Positions 49,875 to 60,530 of a stretch of DNA of 64,000 bases are shown here, one piece after another; the first letter of the stretch is position 1, and each line of letters starts with the position of its first letter. The stretch spans positions 69,961,469 through 70,025,468 of the forward strand of contig NC_088677.1 in the NCBI RefSeq assembly GCF_950023065.1. Reading direction: 5' to 3'. The translations under genes were made by a program, and so were the position numbers. Below the pieces are notes generated by a model. The model was not told where the DNA came from and searched no databases. It saw nothing but the letters and a program-made list of their open reading frames with translations. Source of the stretch: Planococcus citri. Lineage: Eukaryota; Arthropoda; Insecta; Hemiptera; Pseudococcidae.

Positions 49875-50792
49875 TCTCCGGACTCCGATTGCCCAGGAAA
49901 GTCTGGTCAACGTGGGCAATTTGGACCGAATAAATTCCGCCAAATACGTCAGTCAAAAAGCTACAAATGTATAGAGTATGCCTGTGTCGCCAGTTTTAAT
50001 GCAAGATCATTAAAAGATGATCAGAGAATACTAGATTTGATCGATGCACAGATTCAGAACAAAATTGAAATCTTGGGTGTGGCAGAAGTAAAAAGGATGG
50101 GGGAAAAAATTATAAAAACAAAAGAAGGATACCTATTTTGTTATAGAGGAGACATCCCAGGTCAGAGGGGAGTGGGCTTTTTAATAAATCCAGAGTGGTC
50201 TAAAAAACTTATAAAATTCAAAGCACCTTCGGATAGAATTGCCATAGCGGAGTTTGACCTGGGTGAGAAGAACAGTCTCTCTCTGATCCAGGTGTATGCC
50301 CCAACAGCAGCATCAGAATTGGAGGAAATCGAGGAGTTCTATAACATACTCTCTGAGTGTTTAGATACTTATAAAAGCAACGCCAAAAGCCTTACAATAG
50401 TTATGGGGGATTTTAATAGCAAAATCGGACAAAGAGAAATAGGGGAGGATAAGGTTATTGGTCCTTACAATTATGGTACAAGGAATGAAAGAGGAGAAAA
50501 GCTAATCCAATTCTGTCACGAACATCAACTAAAAATAACAAACACTTGGTTTAAAAAGAGAAAAGGGAAAAAATGGACCTGGATCTCCCCAAATTTGGAA
50601 ACAAAAAACCAAATTGACTATATTTTAACCCATCAGAATGAAAAATCAATCAAAAATTTTGATGTGATCAAAAAGTTTAGTTTTTTCTCAGACCATAGAC
50701 CTATAAAATGTGAATTTGATACAAACTGGCGGCACAGACACAGATACAAAAAGAGACAAATTGAATCTAAAACAAAGTTGGAAAAAGAGTAG
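49875..50792 (+). CDS. LINE ORF2 fragment: apurinic-type endonuclease domain without reverse transcriptase
   Basis: An open frame of 305 codons directly follows the second TAG of ORF1, in the same frame. It has no obvious ATG at its start; the first clear homology is at 'VASFNARSL'. The exonuclease-endonuclease-phosphatase signature is complete: N in 'SFNARS', E in 'GVAEVKR', 'RGVGFLIN', 'YAPT', 'MGDFNSKIG', 'YGTRNERGEKLIQFC', 'WTWISPN', 'IDYIL' and 'SDHRPI'. 'TWISP...IDYIL' and 'GPYNYGTRNERGE' are typical of the RTE clade. The frame ends at 50,792, where the reverse transcriptase should begin. Confidence 0.88.
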   Translation, partial: SPDSDCPGKSGQRGQFGPNKFRQIRQSKSYKCIEYACVASFNARSLKDDQRILDLIDAQIQNKIEILGVAEVKRMGEKIIKTKEGYLFCYRGDIPGQRGVGFLINPEWSKKLIKFKAPSDRIAIAEFDLGEKNSLSLIQVYAPTAASELEEIEEFYNILSECLDTYKSNAKSLTIVMGDFNSKIGQREIGEDKVIGPYNYGTRNERGEKLIQFCHEHQLKITNTWFKKRKGKKWTWISPNLETKNQIDYILTHQNEKSIKNFDVIKKFSFFSDHRPIKCEFDTNWRHRHRYKKRQIESKTKLEKE

Positions 50793-50794
50793 CG

Positions 50795-50863
50795 GATAAT
50801 CGGGTCGAATGGGCTCGGTTGAAGGAGACTTTTGCTCGACAGGGGGCTTGGCATCGGAGATGA
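50795..50863 (+). pseudogene. Remnant of the LINE ORF2 C-terminus
   Basis: Frame +2 relative to the endonuclease encodes DNRVEWARLKETFARQGAWH, then RR and a stop. A D-R-x-x-W-x-x-L-x-E-x-F pattern just before the stop is usual at the end of RTE ORF2 proteins. It marks the right side of the internal deletion. Confidence 0.65.
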
Positions 50864-51181
50864 ACATTTGTATATGTAACTGTTTACCTGTATATTACGT
50901 GCCAATAAAAGTTTTTTGATTTGATTTGATTTGAATAAGTACTAGAATAAATTACTCTATCTCCTTTATTATTAGTAATAAAATCGTCGTTACGAAAAGT
51001 AAATCCCCCATTTATTAATTCCCAACATCTCAACAGTCATCGAAATCAGAATAGAAAATTTCTTATCGCAGATGATTTTAAACCGTACTTTCGTCGCATT
51101 TTTCAAACAATTCGTAAACAAATCCATCGAAAAAACACTGAAACATGAAAATCTCAAAAAAATACGATAGATGTTAAAAAT

Positions 51182-51187
51182 TTTATT
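51182..51187 (-). other. PSMD3: Polyadenylation signal of PSMD3
   Basis: AATAAA on the minus strand about 100 bp after the PSMD3 stop codon, which is a reasonable distance for the end of the transcript. Confidence 0.5.
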
Positions 51188-51285
51188 ATTATAAACATAA
51201 ACAAAATTTAGAGATAAATTTTACAACGAAAAGAAAATATAATTCCACGGATATACAATAATCGACTCGAAAGCCAAGGAACCGT

Positions 51286-52861
51286 TCAGGGAAAACCGTC
51301 ATCTTCATCTTCGGCCATCTCTTTCGCTAACTCTAAATCCTGTTGTTCTCGTTCACGACGTTCTTCTGCTGATTCTAAATCTTTACCGTACGATTTAGGA
51401 GGATATCTCATGGCTTTAACGCTTTGATTATGCAGTTCTAAACAGAAAGCTGTACGTTCGTGGAAGGCTATTTGAGGTTCGGCTGTGCAATATATATCGG
51501 TCGATTCTTTAGTTTGCATGTAGCCGTTGACCGGATCGATGATAGCTTCTATGACACCGTCTCTGATGGCTTTGGCTATAATACATTCAGCATCTTGGGC
51601 CGAGTCGAGACCTAATTGTTTAGCGATATTTTCCGGCGTTATTCTCGAGTACGAAGCAGCGATGGCTCGAACACCTGTAATTGGAATAAAAACCGAATTA
51701 AAATCAACGGTATAAAAACAAACGATTCAACGAGTTGAAATGGAAAACTGATATACCTGTTTTGATGACGTTATGACGAAGTCGAATAATCATCAAGAAA
51801 GTTCTATCTTGCTGGAACTGGGCGCTGAATTTATTCAATACTTCCTGGAACGTATGCAAATTACCCAAACGAACGGCTTGCGTTAATTCGAAATACGGTT
51901 GAAGGGATGCTTTCATCGAAGCTTCTCGAAATATAAGTCTATCCGGAATATCACCCAATAACAACTCGACCGTGACGACTAATTTTTGCACAGCTTGGCG
52001 GAAACCTACAGCTGTAGTTTGAGGAGCTTTCCTCAAAGCTTGGACGAGATTAGTGTGAGCTTCCGAGTACTCCAGACGAATAGCTTTAATGCGACCGACG
52101 TAATACAAGAATCTAGCCCATTCGTTGTTACTGGCCGTTTCAGGGAATACAGACTTAGAGATCAATTTATCAGCCTGATCGTATAAGCTGTCGTGTAAAT
52201 AGCTACGTAATAAACAGTTGATCAGCACAGCCTGTCCTTCGTAATTATTTCGTAACGTAGCGGTTCTCAGCTTAGCGTGGAAAAACGGCCGGCATTTTTC
52301 TAGCTCGTTGTTCAACTCGTAAGCTCGCATGTGATAGAAGAAACATCGAGCTTGGATTATATCCAACGTACGTCTACTGTGTTGCGATAATTTCTCCATC
52401 AAAGCGTCCGAACACTTTTGAGCTCCGATGAATTTAGATTGATCGATTAAATACAGTATTATTAGTAAATGAATATAAGCGTCTACTTCGGGTAGCAAAG
52501 GCGTAGTCGAGTTTTTCACCGTTCGCATTCTCTGCGCTGTAGTATCGACTTCCATTTGTTCGTCGAAAAACGATAACATGAATTCTTTCTCGTTAGCCGA
52601 ATGCGTATAGAAACCGTTGATAACGCTGATTAAAACGTTCGAGTTCAGATCTTTTCGAATGGTTAGGATCGCACGAAGGATACGAGTTACGAATCTGGTT
52701 TCTTTGGTCGTAACACCTCGCTCGATCTGGCGAATATTTTCGCGTATATCTTGAATAGTGGCCGCGTCCGAACCTTTTTGCTCCACTTCGCCGTCTTCGG
52801 CCGCATTATCGACGCTTTTCATCTCTACGTCGATGATCGGTTGTTCAGCGACGACAGACAT
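51286..52861 (-). CDS. PSMD3: 26S proteasome regulatory subunit Rpn3/PSMD3
   Basis: Two coding exons on the minus strand: 52861-51757 and 51674-51286, with an 82-bp GT-AG intron splitting a Gly codon (ACAG/GT). The protein has 497 residues. Rpn3 is a PCI-type lid subunit of the 19S regulatory particle and helps place the deubiquitinase Rpn11. Visible landmarks are 'IRQIERGVTTKETRFVTRIL' near residue 40, TPR-like helices to about 330, the PCI winged helix through 'NVIKTGVRAIAASYSRITPE', 'YMQTKESTDIYCTAEPQIAF', and the Rpn3 C-terminal domain ending 'LAKEMAEDEDDGFP', almost the same end as the human protein. Length matches insect orthologues. The start ATG follows a 5' UTR intron. Confidence 0.96.
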
Positions 52862-52866
52862 TGTAC

Positions 52867-53036
52867 CTGAAACACAACCGTTAGTTGTACATTTAATACT
52901 GTAAATAGACCGGAAATGTAAACTTGATACGTAGATTGGACGTTTGAACGTACACGAGCGAGAATCAAATCGGAATAGAGGAATTATGCGAATTCATAGC
53001 TTCGTATACAATGAAAACAGCACAAAGATTACATAC
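52867..53036 (-). other. PSMD3: PSMD3 5' UTR intron (170 bp)
   Basis: On the minus strand the donor CTCAG/GTATGT is at 53,036 and the acceptor 'tgtttcag' ends at 52,867, five bases before the ATG. The first, non-coding exon therefore starts somewhere above 53,037, probably within about 53,050-53,330, which is also the likely promoter region. Confidence 0.7.
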
Positions 53037-53939
53037 CTGAGGTGTTCTTCGAAACCAAATTACAATGAAACTACGAACCGTCGAGGATCAATTACAAGCT
53101 GTAGATTAAGAAAACGGATGCCGAATTGTGCTAAATTACTATTTTAATTAATTAAATACTATTAAACATTGTGTTTTTCATTCAATTTTGCAGTATCAGT
53201 GTATACGGCGAAGAATGACAATTCTTTTTTATTACGGACTCCGTAATTCCACCGAACTCGCCGTGTTTTTCTGTTGTATCGATTGCGGTACGCAGTTCCG
53301 CCGCTAGGATCGCTACTTCACTCTGAGTTCAAAATGACATCACGAAATTATTATTAATTTAATTTTTTTTTTGAACTATTAACTACTATTAAAATTTTTA
53401 AAAAATCAAAAATTCCAATTTCTAATTAAGTAATTAAATACAGGGGGTGCCCAAAAGTCAGTTTACGCTTACGCCTTACGCCACGCCATCAAAAATCACA
53501 TAGTCCGGCATATGACAATAGGAGTAATTGCACCCCCCCCGCCGATCCTCCGGGACAACTTTTTTCTTGAAGGAGACATCCTAAGGAACATTTTAAAGCA
53601 AACTTGCCAAAAAAAAGTTGGCCTTACTTACAAAATGGCGGCCATTTTGATTGACAGGTCAGCCGAAATCGCTGATTTTGCGTTTCAACATAGGACTTGC
53701 ACGAACTTTTTCATACTTTTCAAAGGTAGATCGAAAGATCATGTAAAAATTTACCACCTGTCAAAATTTCAAGTGCTAAAGTGCATTTTTCGATTTTTGG
53801 TGAATTTTTGAAAATCAAATAGGCCAAAAATGAGGGAAAAAATCAAAATTTTACCAAATTGACCAAGAAAGCTGAAATTTGGGATATACCCTATTTTCGA
53901 CATGCCAAATCGATTGGAAACGGTTTCAACCCGTTGTGA

Positions 53940-54840
53940 GCAGTTCTGGAGCCTCCAGCAGATTTTTGAAACTCGAAATTCCCACAAAATTCCATCAAAT
54001 TGGAGTTGTAAAGCTAAAATGTATTCTAAAAACTAATTTCAATACGCTACGAAGTACTGCAGGCGAATTTCAAGTCGTTTTGGAGCCTCCAGTGACTTTT
54101 TGAAAATTCCCGAAGCCTCCAGTAGATTTTTGAAACATTAAATTTTCACAAAATTTCATCAAATGGAGATGGAAAGCTGAAATTTACTCTACACTCCGAT
54201 TTTAACACCCTCTGAAAAGAACTTCTGGTGGATTTCAAGTCATTTTAGAGCCTCCAATGACTTTTTTGAAAATTACTGGAGCCTCCAGTAGATTTTTGAA
54301 ACTTGAAATTTCCCCAAAATTTCATCAAACTGAAATGGAAAGCTGAAATTTACTCTACACTACAATTTGACACCCTTTGAACGTTTGAAGACGACTTCAG
54401 GTGGGTTCAAGTCATTTTAGGGCCTCCAGCAACTTTTTTGAAAATTACTGGAGCCTCCAGTAGATTTTTGAAACTTGAAATTTCCCCAAAATTTCATCAA
54501 ACTGAGATGGAAAGCTGAAATTTACTCTACACTACAATTTTAACACCCTTTGAAGACGACTTCAGGTGGGTTCAAGTCATTTTAGGGCCTCCAGCAATTT
54601 TTTGGAAAATTGAAATTTCCTAAAAGTAGCTGGAAGCTTTAAAACCATTTGAAACCACCATGTAGTCTGCGAAGTAAATTTCAGCTTGTCAACTCCATTT
54701 GATAAATTAATGTTGGGGAAATTTCAAGTTTCAAAAATCTACTGGAGGCTCCAGTAATTTTCAAAAAAGTTGCTGGAGGCCCTAAAATGACTTGAACCCA
54801 CCTGAAGTCGTCTTCAAAGGGTGTTATTTCCCTCAACCCC
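53940..54840. repeat. Internal repeat A of the TIR element (about 150-180 bp units)
   Basis: 'ggagcctccagtagattttt' followed by 'gaaacttgaaatttcc.caaaatttcatcaaa' and 'ggaaagctgaaatttactct' recurs near 53,950, 54,115, 54,282 and 54,462. One more copy is inverted at about 54,680-54,835 ('actggaggctccagtaattt', 'acccacctgaagtcgtcttc'). Confidence 0.8.
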
Positions 54841-55745
54841 CTTGGGAAGGTGCTACCAAAATCAAATTTTGTAAAAATGAAAAAAAAATCATAGTGATAT
54901 GTCAAAATGTAGGTTTTTTGGGTCGAGAAACACAAATCTGAGGTCTTTTCCCCCCTCGACCTAAATTTTAATAAAATTAACGCGAAGTAATTGTAAGTGA
55001 ATGAGGCATAAGTTCTTTTATTCAACTCGCTACAAAACCGTGATTGCGTGAAAATGTGTTTGAGTGTGTAGAATTTGGGCGTGGTTTGACAGGTTAGTCA
55101 CTTTGCGACTAGGCGCGATTTTTCTAGTTTGTTATGATATAAAATAACCGACGATATCGGGTCGAATACACTACTCGAATTTTTGTGATTTTTTCACAGT
55201 TTTATACCTCCTCATAGAGGCTAAGTAAAAAAAAACTTCAAATTCGTGTTTCTCGACCCAAAAAACTTACATTTTGACGTATCACTCGATTTTTTTCTAT
55301 TTTTACAAAATTTGATTCCGGTAGTACCTCTCCAAGGGCCCTCAAGGGCCCTCAAGAGTACTGAGGAAAAGAAGTACCTCAGCTAGATTCGTGTTTCTCG
55401 ACCCAAAAAACCTACATTTTAACATATCACGCGATTTTATTTCATTTTTACAACATTTTATTTTGGTAACACCTCCTCAATGGCCCCCGATGGGGTCTGA
55501 GGGAAAAAAGGATCTCAGATTCGTGTTTCTCGACCCAAAAAACCTACATTTTGACATATCACTCGATATTTTTTCATTTTTACAAAATTTGATTTTGGTA
55601 GCACCTCCCCAAGGGGTTTGAGGGGAAAAAAGACCTCAGATTCGCGTTTCTCGACCCAAAAAACCTACATTTTGACATATCACTCGATTTTTTTCTTCAT
55701 TTTTACAAAATTTCATTTTGGAAGCACCCCCTCCTCAAGGGTCTG
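54840..55745. repeat. Internal repeat B of the TIR element (about 120-145 bp units)
   Basis: 'gtgtttctcgacccaaaaaa' followed by 'cctacattttgacatatcactcgat', 'catttttacaaaatttgatt' and 'ggtagcacctcc' recurs with starts near 55,246, 55,391, 55,523 and 55,644. An inverted copy lies at 54,845-54,960. The small frames translated from it are not genes. Confidence 0.85.
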
Positions 55746-56391
55746 ACCTTTTTGTAAAAAAAAAATTTTTGACGTGTTTTTTTAAAAAAAGATCATTTAT
55801 ATTTCATCAAATTATGGAAATCATGTTGAAAATAGCTGAAATTACCTGCTGAAATAATTTTAAATTTTTTCCCCTAATTTTTTCATTTTATTTTTTAAAA
55901 ATAATTCACGTTTTTTGACATAAAAGTTGGTTTTCCCGGCGAACGGTCCATCCTAGAAAAAAATGACAGGGAGGAAAATTGTAGAGGATAAAATTTCCTA
56001 TCAGATTAATGCCCATAGTTTTTCTTTAGGAGGCTTAGTACTTGAATTATATGTGATTTTTGATGGCGTAAACTGACTTTTGGCCACCCCTGTAGAAAAG
56101 TTCCAAATTGAATTTTGTATTCACTGGTTTGACTTTTGATTTAATTTTCATAGTACATAGGTAGGTTTACAGTACAGTCACTTCTTCGAAAGAAATGAAA
56201 AGTGATAACTTGATAAGAATGTAATTAATTTAATTTCTAATACGGAGAAATTCAAAGTTTCAAACCAAACCAATCCAATCTCATCAATAATCCATCATAA
56301 AATCATAATTAACGATCGAGAATCGATCATTTTCATTACAAACTCCCAACGATGAGAGATAGAACATCTTAAAACATAGAATAGAACTAGT

Positions 56392-58431
56392 TCATCTCCG
56401 ATTAATACTTCGAACTTCGGCGCAAATTTGCACGTCTTTTTGAGGATTGATATCAATGGCAATAAATTTAACAGTTTCTACGTATTTACACCGTTCAAAC
56501 AGTTCTTCGAGGTCTTCGTATTGTTTAGTCTGTTGAAGCAGATCGCAGGCATCATCCGTATTTATAAATTTGATATCCAAAACGACAGCTCTTTTCTCTC
56601 TATACATGAATACATCTGGTTTGGAAAGTTCGTCAAAAACTTGACCAGAAAACTGATGCGTTCGACGTGTCATCAAAACTATAAAATTCAACATGGAAAA
56701 AACAAATTGCGTTGTTCTCTGTACCATTTTCTGATCCGTCTCATTTACGAATAAATTATCGCACGAATGGTAAATTAATCGTAACCTTCGAGACAACTCT
56801 ACGGAATCTTTATCATCATTCATCGCGAATTTTACCAATTGATCAACACCAATTCTAACCATATCAACAGAAATCCCATAGTCGTAATGATACCTAGAAA
56901 ACAGCTTGTCCATAATTTCTTCGCGAATTTGACGATTAACCAGACGAACGTGTATAACGATAAATTTAGTAGTATTGTAAACCTCATTCGAGACTGCTGT
57001 CAGATACCCAGCCGCGTACAAGTATCCCATCGCTGATTGCCAATCTTTGACAGTGATATTGTCACCGTAATCTAGATGAACTAGGTTTGCTAATCTCATC
57101 AACGAGCTTTCATCAACGTTCAGCTTAGGAATAGGTATAGGGATCTCGTGACCATTGAGGAGCCTTTCGAAAGCGAAGCGTAGAGGTTTCAAGTTCATCG
57201 TGTGCTCCAATATGTCAATTTTTTGACGACGTTCGTAGAAGTTGCGAAAATCTCTCAGTTTCAGGTATCGAACTACCGATGTAGGTGTATAAACATGTGT
57301 ATCGAGTAGTAAACCTACTCTGTAGCCATCGTACCAATCTGTAGCTTGAGAAAGAGCTTCGGGAGATATTCTCAGCCCATTAAAAATCGCCTCGACTTCG
57401 CTGCTTGTGAATCCAAACATATACGGAAACGGATTAGTGATAAAATTATACTTCTTTACCTTGGATGGGAACTGAGTGATGTTCTCGATGGAAAAAGTAC
57501 CAGTCAGAATGCTTTTCTTGATATGTGCATAGCGTCGAAAAGTTTCCTCGTAGAAATCGGCCATGAAAGTGCTCAATTTGGTGATATCTTGCTGCAACAT
57601 GTGAGGATAATGGAAGATATTCAAAAGGGGCATATCGAAATCGTCCACGAATAAGAACACCGGACGATGATAGTACCAGTTCAACATCTCACTCAAGAAT
57701 CGAATACTTTTCCTCATCGGCACCCTTCGCATTTCCGATCCATTCGAGTAGATCTGAAATTGACGCAGGTTCATCTCCAACTCCAACTTGTCCTTCGTAT
57801 TTCGATTTTTAGTCGGATCGCAGATAGCCTTCTTGAAGCATGCTATCATGTAAACGTGTTGCCTAAATGCTTCGGTTACGGCGTTTCTAATACCGGTCCA
57901 GATTTCATACCAGGTCGATCCTGTGACATTCTTGAAGCTCAGGTAGATCACAGGGTATCGACCGAAATGCTTTTGGATTATGTCATCGTGATCTGATATG
58001 AGCAATGGAGTGAGAAGTATCTGCGAAGGTGTTGTCCATGTTACCTCACCTTTGGTAAAAAGTGCATAGGTATCGTAAGCAGTCCGGTTTTCATCTATTT
58101 CGTATTCGGCATCTAATTTGAATTCGAAAAAAGTTCTCAACATGTTTAATAAAGTTGTTTTACCCCATCCTGGAGGTGTACTGAATACAGTAGCTTGAGC
58201 AGTGCCCATGAGGAGATCTCGTATGAAAAATGATTTGTCGACGAATACATTGCTGCTTTGGATAAGATCTTTGTAATTGTCTGTGGTGGCGATGATGGCA
58301 TTTTTGTCGAGGATTGTCTGTTTCCGGCATACGTGTGTCTTGGGCTGTGATTGGTAGATTTTCTTCGGTTGAAACGAGAGTATTTGAGGGAGTACACATG
58401 TTAGGAAAAATAAGTTGACTACTTGACTCAT
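56392..58431 (-). CDS. Secreted bacterial-type AAA-ATPase with PD-(D/E)XK-like nuclease domain
   Basis: Intronless coding region of 679 residues from the ATG at 58,431; the frame also runs upstream from a GTG. Residues 1-20 are a hydrophobic signal peptide (MSQVVNLFFLTCVLPQILSF). A PF09820-type predicted AAA-ATPase domain follows, with a Walker A-like STPPGWGKTTLLNML near residue 85, Walker B FLFVDDFD near 261, 'ILTGTFS', 'FGFTSSEVEAIF' and 'WYDGYRVG'. Near 606-640 comes the PD-(D/E)XK-like core PDVFMYREKRAVVLDIKF with D and DxK present, then 'QTKQYEDL'. Bacterial relatives are cytosolic and lack signal peptides. The likely 5' UTR intron acceptor 'ctcatttttctcag' lies five bases before the ATG. 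Biochemical role unknown; ATP binding, nuclease activity and secretion are inferences. Confidence 0.88.
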   Translation of the reverse strand: MSQVVNLFFLTCVLPQILSFQPKKIYQSQPKTHVCRKQTILDKNAIIATTDNYKDLIQSSNVFVDKSFFIRDLLMGTAQATVFSTPPGWGKTTLLNMLRTFFEFKLDAEYEIDENRTAYDTYALFTKGEVTWTTPSQILLTPLLISDHDDIIQKHFGRYPVIYLSFKNVTGSTWYEIWTGIRNAVTEAFRQHVYMIACFKKAICDPTKNRNTKDKLELEMNLRQFQIYSNGSEMRRVPMRKSIRFLSEMLNWYYHRPVFLFVDDFDMPLLNIFHYPHMLQQDITKLSTFMADFYEETFRRYAHIKKSILTGTFSIENITQFPSKVKKYNFITNPFPYMFGFTSSEVEAIFNGLRISPEALSQATDWYDGYRVGLLLDTHVYTPTSVVRYLKLRDFRNFYERRQKIDILEHTMNLKPLRFAFERLLNGHEIPIPIPKLNVDESSLMRLANLVHLDYGDNITVKDWQSAMGYLYAAGYLTAVSNEVYNTTKFIVIHVRLVNRQIREEIMDKLFSRYHYDYGISVDMVRIGVDQLVKFAMNDDKDSVELSRRLRLIYHSCDNLFVNETDQKMVQRTTQFVFSMLNFIVLMTRRTHQFSGQVFDELSKPDVFMYREKRAVVLDIKFINTDDACDLLQQTKQYEDLEELFERCKYVETVKFIAIDINPQKDVQICAEVRSINRR

Positions 58432-58436
58432 GAACA

Positions 58437-60530
58437 CTGAGAAAAATGAGTAGGTAATGCGTTCAGAAAATCAGAAAAATGAAACCATCACGACTTTCGA
58501 GCTTTTTATTTCACATTTTAGGCATCGAGATTCAAGATAGTGAGATCTGATACCTACCCCAAGATTCTAGATAAAAACACGAGATTTTTTGAAATGAAAT
58601 AATTTTTACAATTCAACACAAACTTGACGTCAACTGCATTGAAAATTTGAGTGGTTTGAATTTCATAACGTTTTTCAAATGGTTCTATGACTGTGTAAAT
58701 TTTTAGATAAGATCTTTTAGCTGTTTATCGAACGTAAATATCATTTCCAAACAAATAGGTAGGCACGGATTTTATCAGAAACATCATTCAGCTGATAATA
58801 TTTTTTATGCCTTTATTTTATGAGTTTTCTCTCATTCTTTATTCATTTTCTTCAAGTCTCAGGGGTTATTTCTTGAATTATTGTGAAGAAAATTCTTTTC
58901 ATTTTTCAATGTTTATTATTTTTTATTTCAGAATTTGCCATGGCTAACACAAAAATTCTTCATTGAAGATAACCAGCTGTCTTAATTTTCAAATCGTTAA
59001 GAAACTAAACGAATCCTATCTTAAGAGATTCGACGTAAAACTGTACTGACCAAGTGACCAAGCATAGCGAGCAACTCAAAACTACTCGGTGAAAGTTGGG
59101 TTGTCGACTTTGAAAACTGAAGGGGTAAAGTTATGATTGTTTTATGTAGATTCTATAAAATTTACAGAATTTAAAAAGGAGCTTGAGAAATGTACTTTTT
59201 AATGTTAGCCCACCTTCAAAAACTGAAAAAGCAATTTTTTGAATAAATTTTTCAAAGAGCATTCAACTTTGAGAACTTATATCCCCTCTCCAGGAGCACC
59301 TCCAGAACTGAAAAAAATTTCCAAGCAACTTTCAATTCAAAATGAAGGTCTCCGAGACATTTCGTCAAAATCCACCCCCTCCCAATTTTTTTTCGCGATC
59401 CACTCTGAGGTAGGATATTTTCCAACCATATCTAAGTAAGTGAAAAATGCCATCAAAGTTATTACCTGTACCTAAGTGATTTATTCTTCCATTTCTTCCT
59501 AGTTATTTCGAAAACGATACAGAAGCGTTTGAAATTCCATTCAACGTTCTTCTTCTTCTTCCTCTTCTTCTTCGACTCTTACAAAAGATCTCTCATTTGC
59601 ACACAAACACTGAAAAAATCCAAACAGATGAGTATGTAAATAGCAAATTAGGTTACTTTTTTTACTATCACTCGTGAAATAATTTCATTAGGTAACCTAC
59701 ATATTTCTGATTAAGGCATCGTATCAATTTCAGTATAGGTATTGAATAATGTCGAACTCGCATAGTTTAGATGTGCCGAAGCTCAACACGCTCAGTGAAT
59801 TTCATACCTTGATGGAAATCGATAAAACATAATGTAATTTTTATTATATTTTCAATAGTTTTTTTTTAAAATCTACCTAATGAGGTATTTAATAATCATA
59901 AGGACAAGCTGTTAAAAGCATCAGGAACGATTCGTGTTCCAATTTAAACAGTTAGGTATGTGAATTATCATCTTCTCAGTTCAAGTTCGCGAATGCAGCA
60001 TCCAAGTTCAATAATTCACGGATCACAGCGATGTTTCTTTAGTTTTTGAAAAATCATCTCAGGAGTACTAGGTACCTACAGATTGAAGAGGTAAAGTAAT
60101 CAAAAAACGTTTATGGTCATAAAAGTCCTCACTTCGCTTTATATTTCAATCTTATGTGAACTCAGGAGACTTATATAACATTTTTTAAGCATTATTTTTC
60201 TTTATTATTTCAATTCATTATTCCACTCTGACCCTTATCACGAGAAAAATGCATCTAATCGAAAAAATATATTTGAAACCGTGTTCAGCGTCCTAGAAAA
60301 CCATACAAACGATATGCATGACGATTTTTTATCATTTTTTTCAAAGACCCCCTCTCCTACCCCACCCCATTTGAGTTATCAATTTATCGATCAATGTTAG
60401 CACATTGCCTCGATATTGGCAACATTTGAAGGCGACTGATTATAAATTGTTCAATAAATTGGCCGTCTTGATCAGTACCAACAGATCAGAAATCTAATTT
60501 TTAATAAGGGGGGGGGGGTAGTAGAGGGGA
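58437..60530. other. Intergenic region between the divergent AAA-ATPase genes
   Basis: No gene seen. It probably contains both promoters and 5' UTR exons, whose limits are not visible. A CTT-rich microsatellite lies at about 59,549-59,577, and a run of eleven G at about 60,508-60,518. Confidence 0.45.

Larger units (their letters stand above)
48866..50933 (+). mobile_element. RTE-type LINE, internally deleted, with 11-bp target duplication
   Basis: AATAAGTACTA flanks the element exactly (48,855-48,865 and 50,934-50,944), fixing both ends. In order it holds a 175-bp 5' UTR, ORF1 (49,041), an endonuclease-only ORF2, a short remnant of the ORF2 C-terminus in another frame (50,795-50,863, reading DNRVEWARLKETFARQGAWH), an AATAAA at 50,904-50,909 and a (TTTGA)n tail typical of RTE elements. 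The whole reverse transcriptase, normally about 2 kb, is missing at a junction near 50,790. It therefore depends on helper elements, if it is active at all. Confidence 0.85.
53441..56092. mobile_element. 2.65-kb terminal-inverted-repeat element flanked by TA
   Basis: The left end CAGGGGGTGCCCAAAAGTCA and the right end CAGGGGTGGCCAAAAGTCAG (read inward on the minus strand) match over about 45 bp apart from a short insertion in the left copy, ending 'gccatcaaaaatcacata'. TA stands at 53,439-53,440 and again at 56,093-56,094, as for Tc1/mariner-type insertions. No transposase is encoded. The interior is two sets of tandem repeats, each with one inverted copy, around 54,680-54,960. It is a large non-autonomous element, and superfamily assignment from the TA site is an inference. 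Confidence 0.85.

Noticed and set aside
57346..57996. Two plus-strand frames of 102 and 109 codons
   Set aside because: They are antisense shadows of the minus-strand AAA-ATPase gene.
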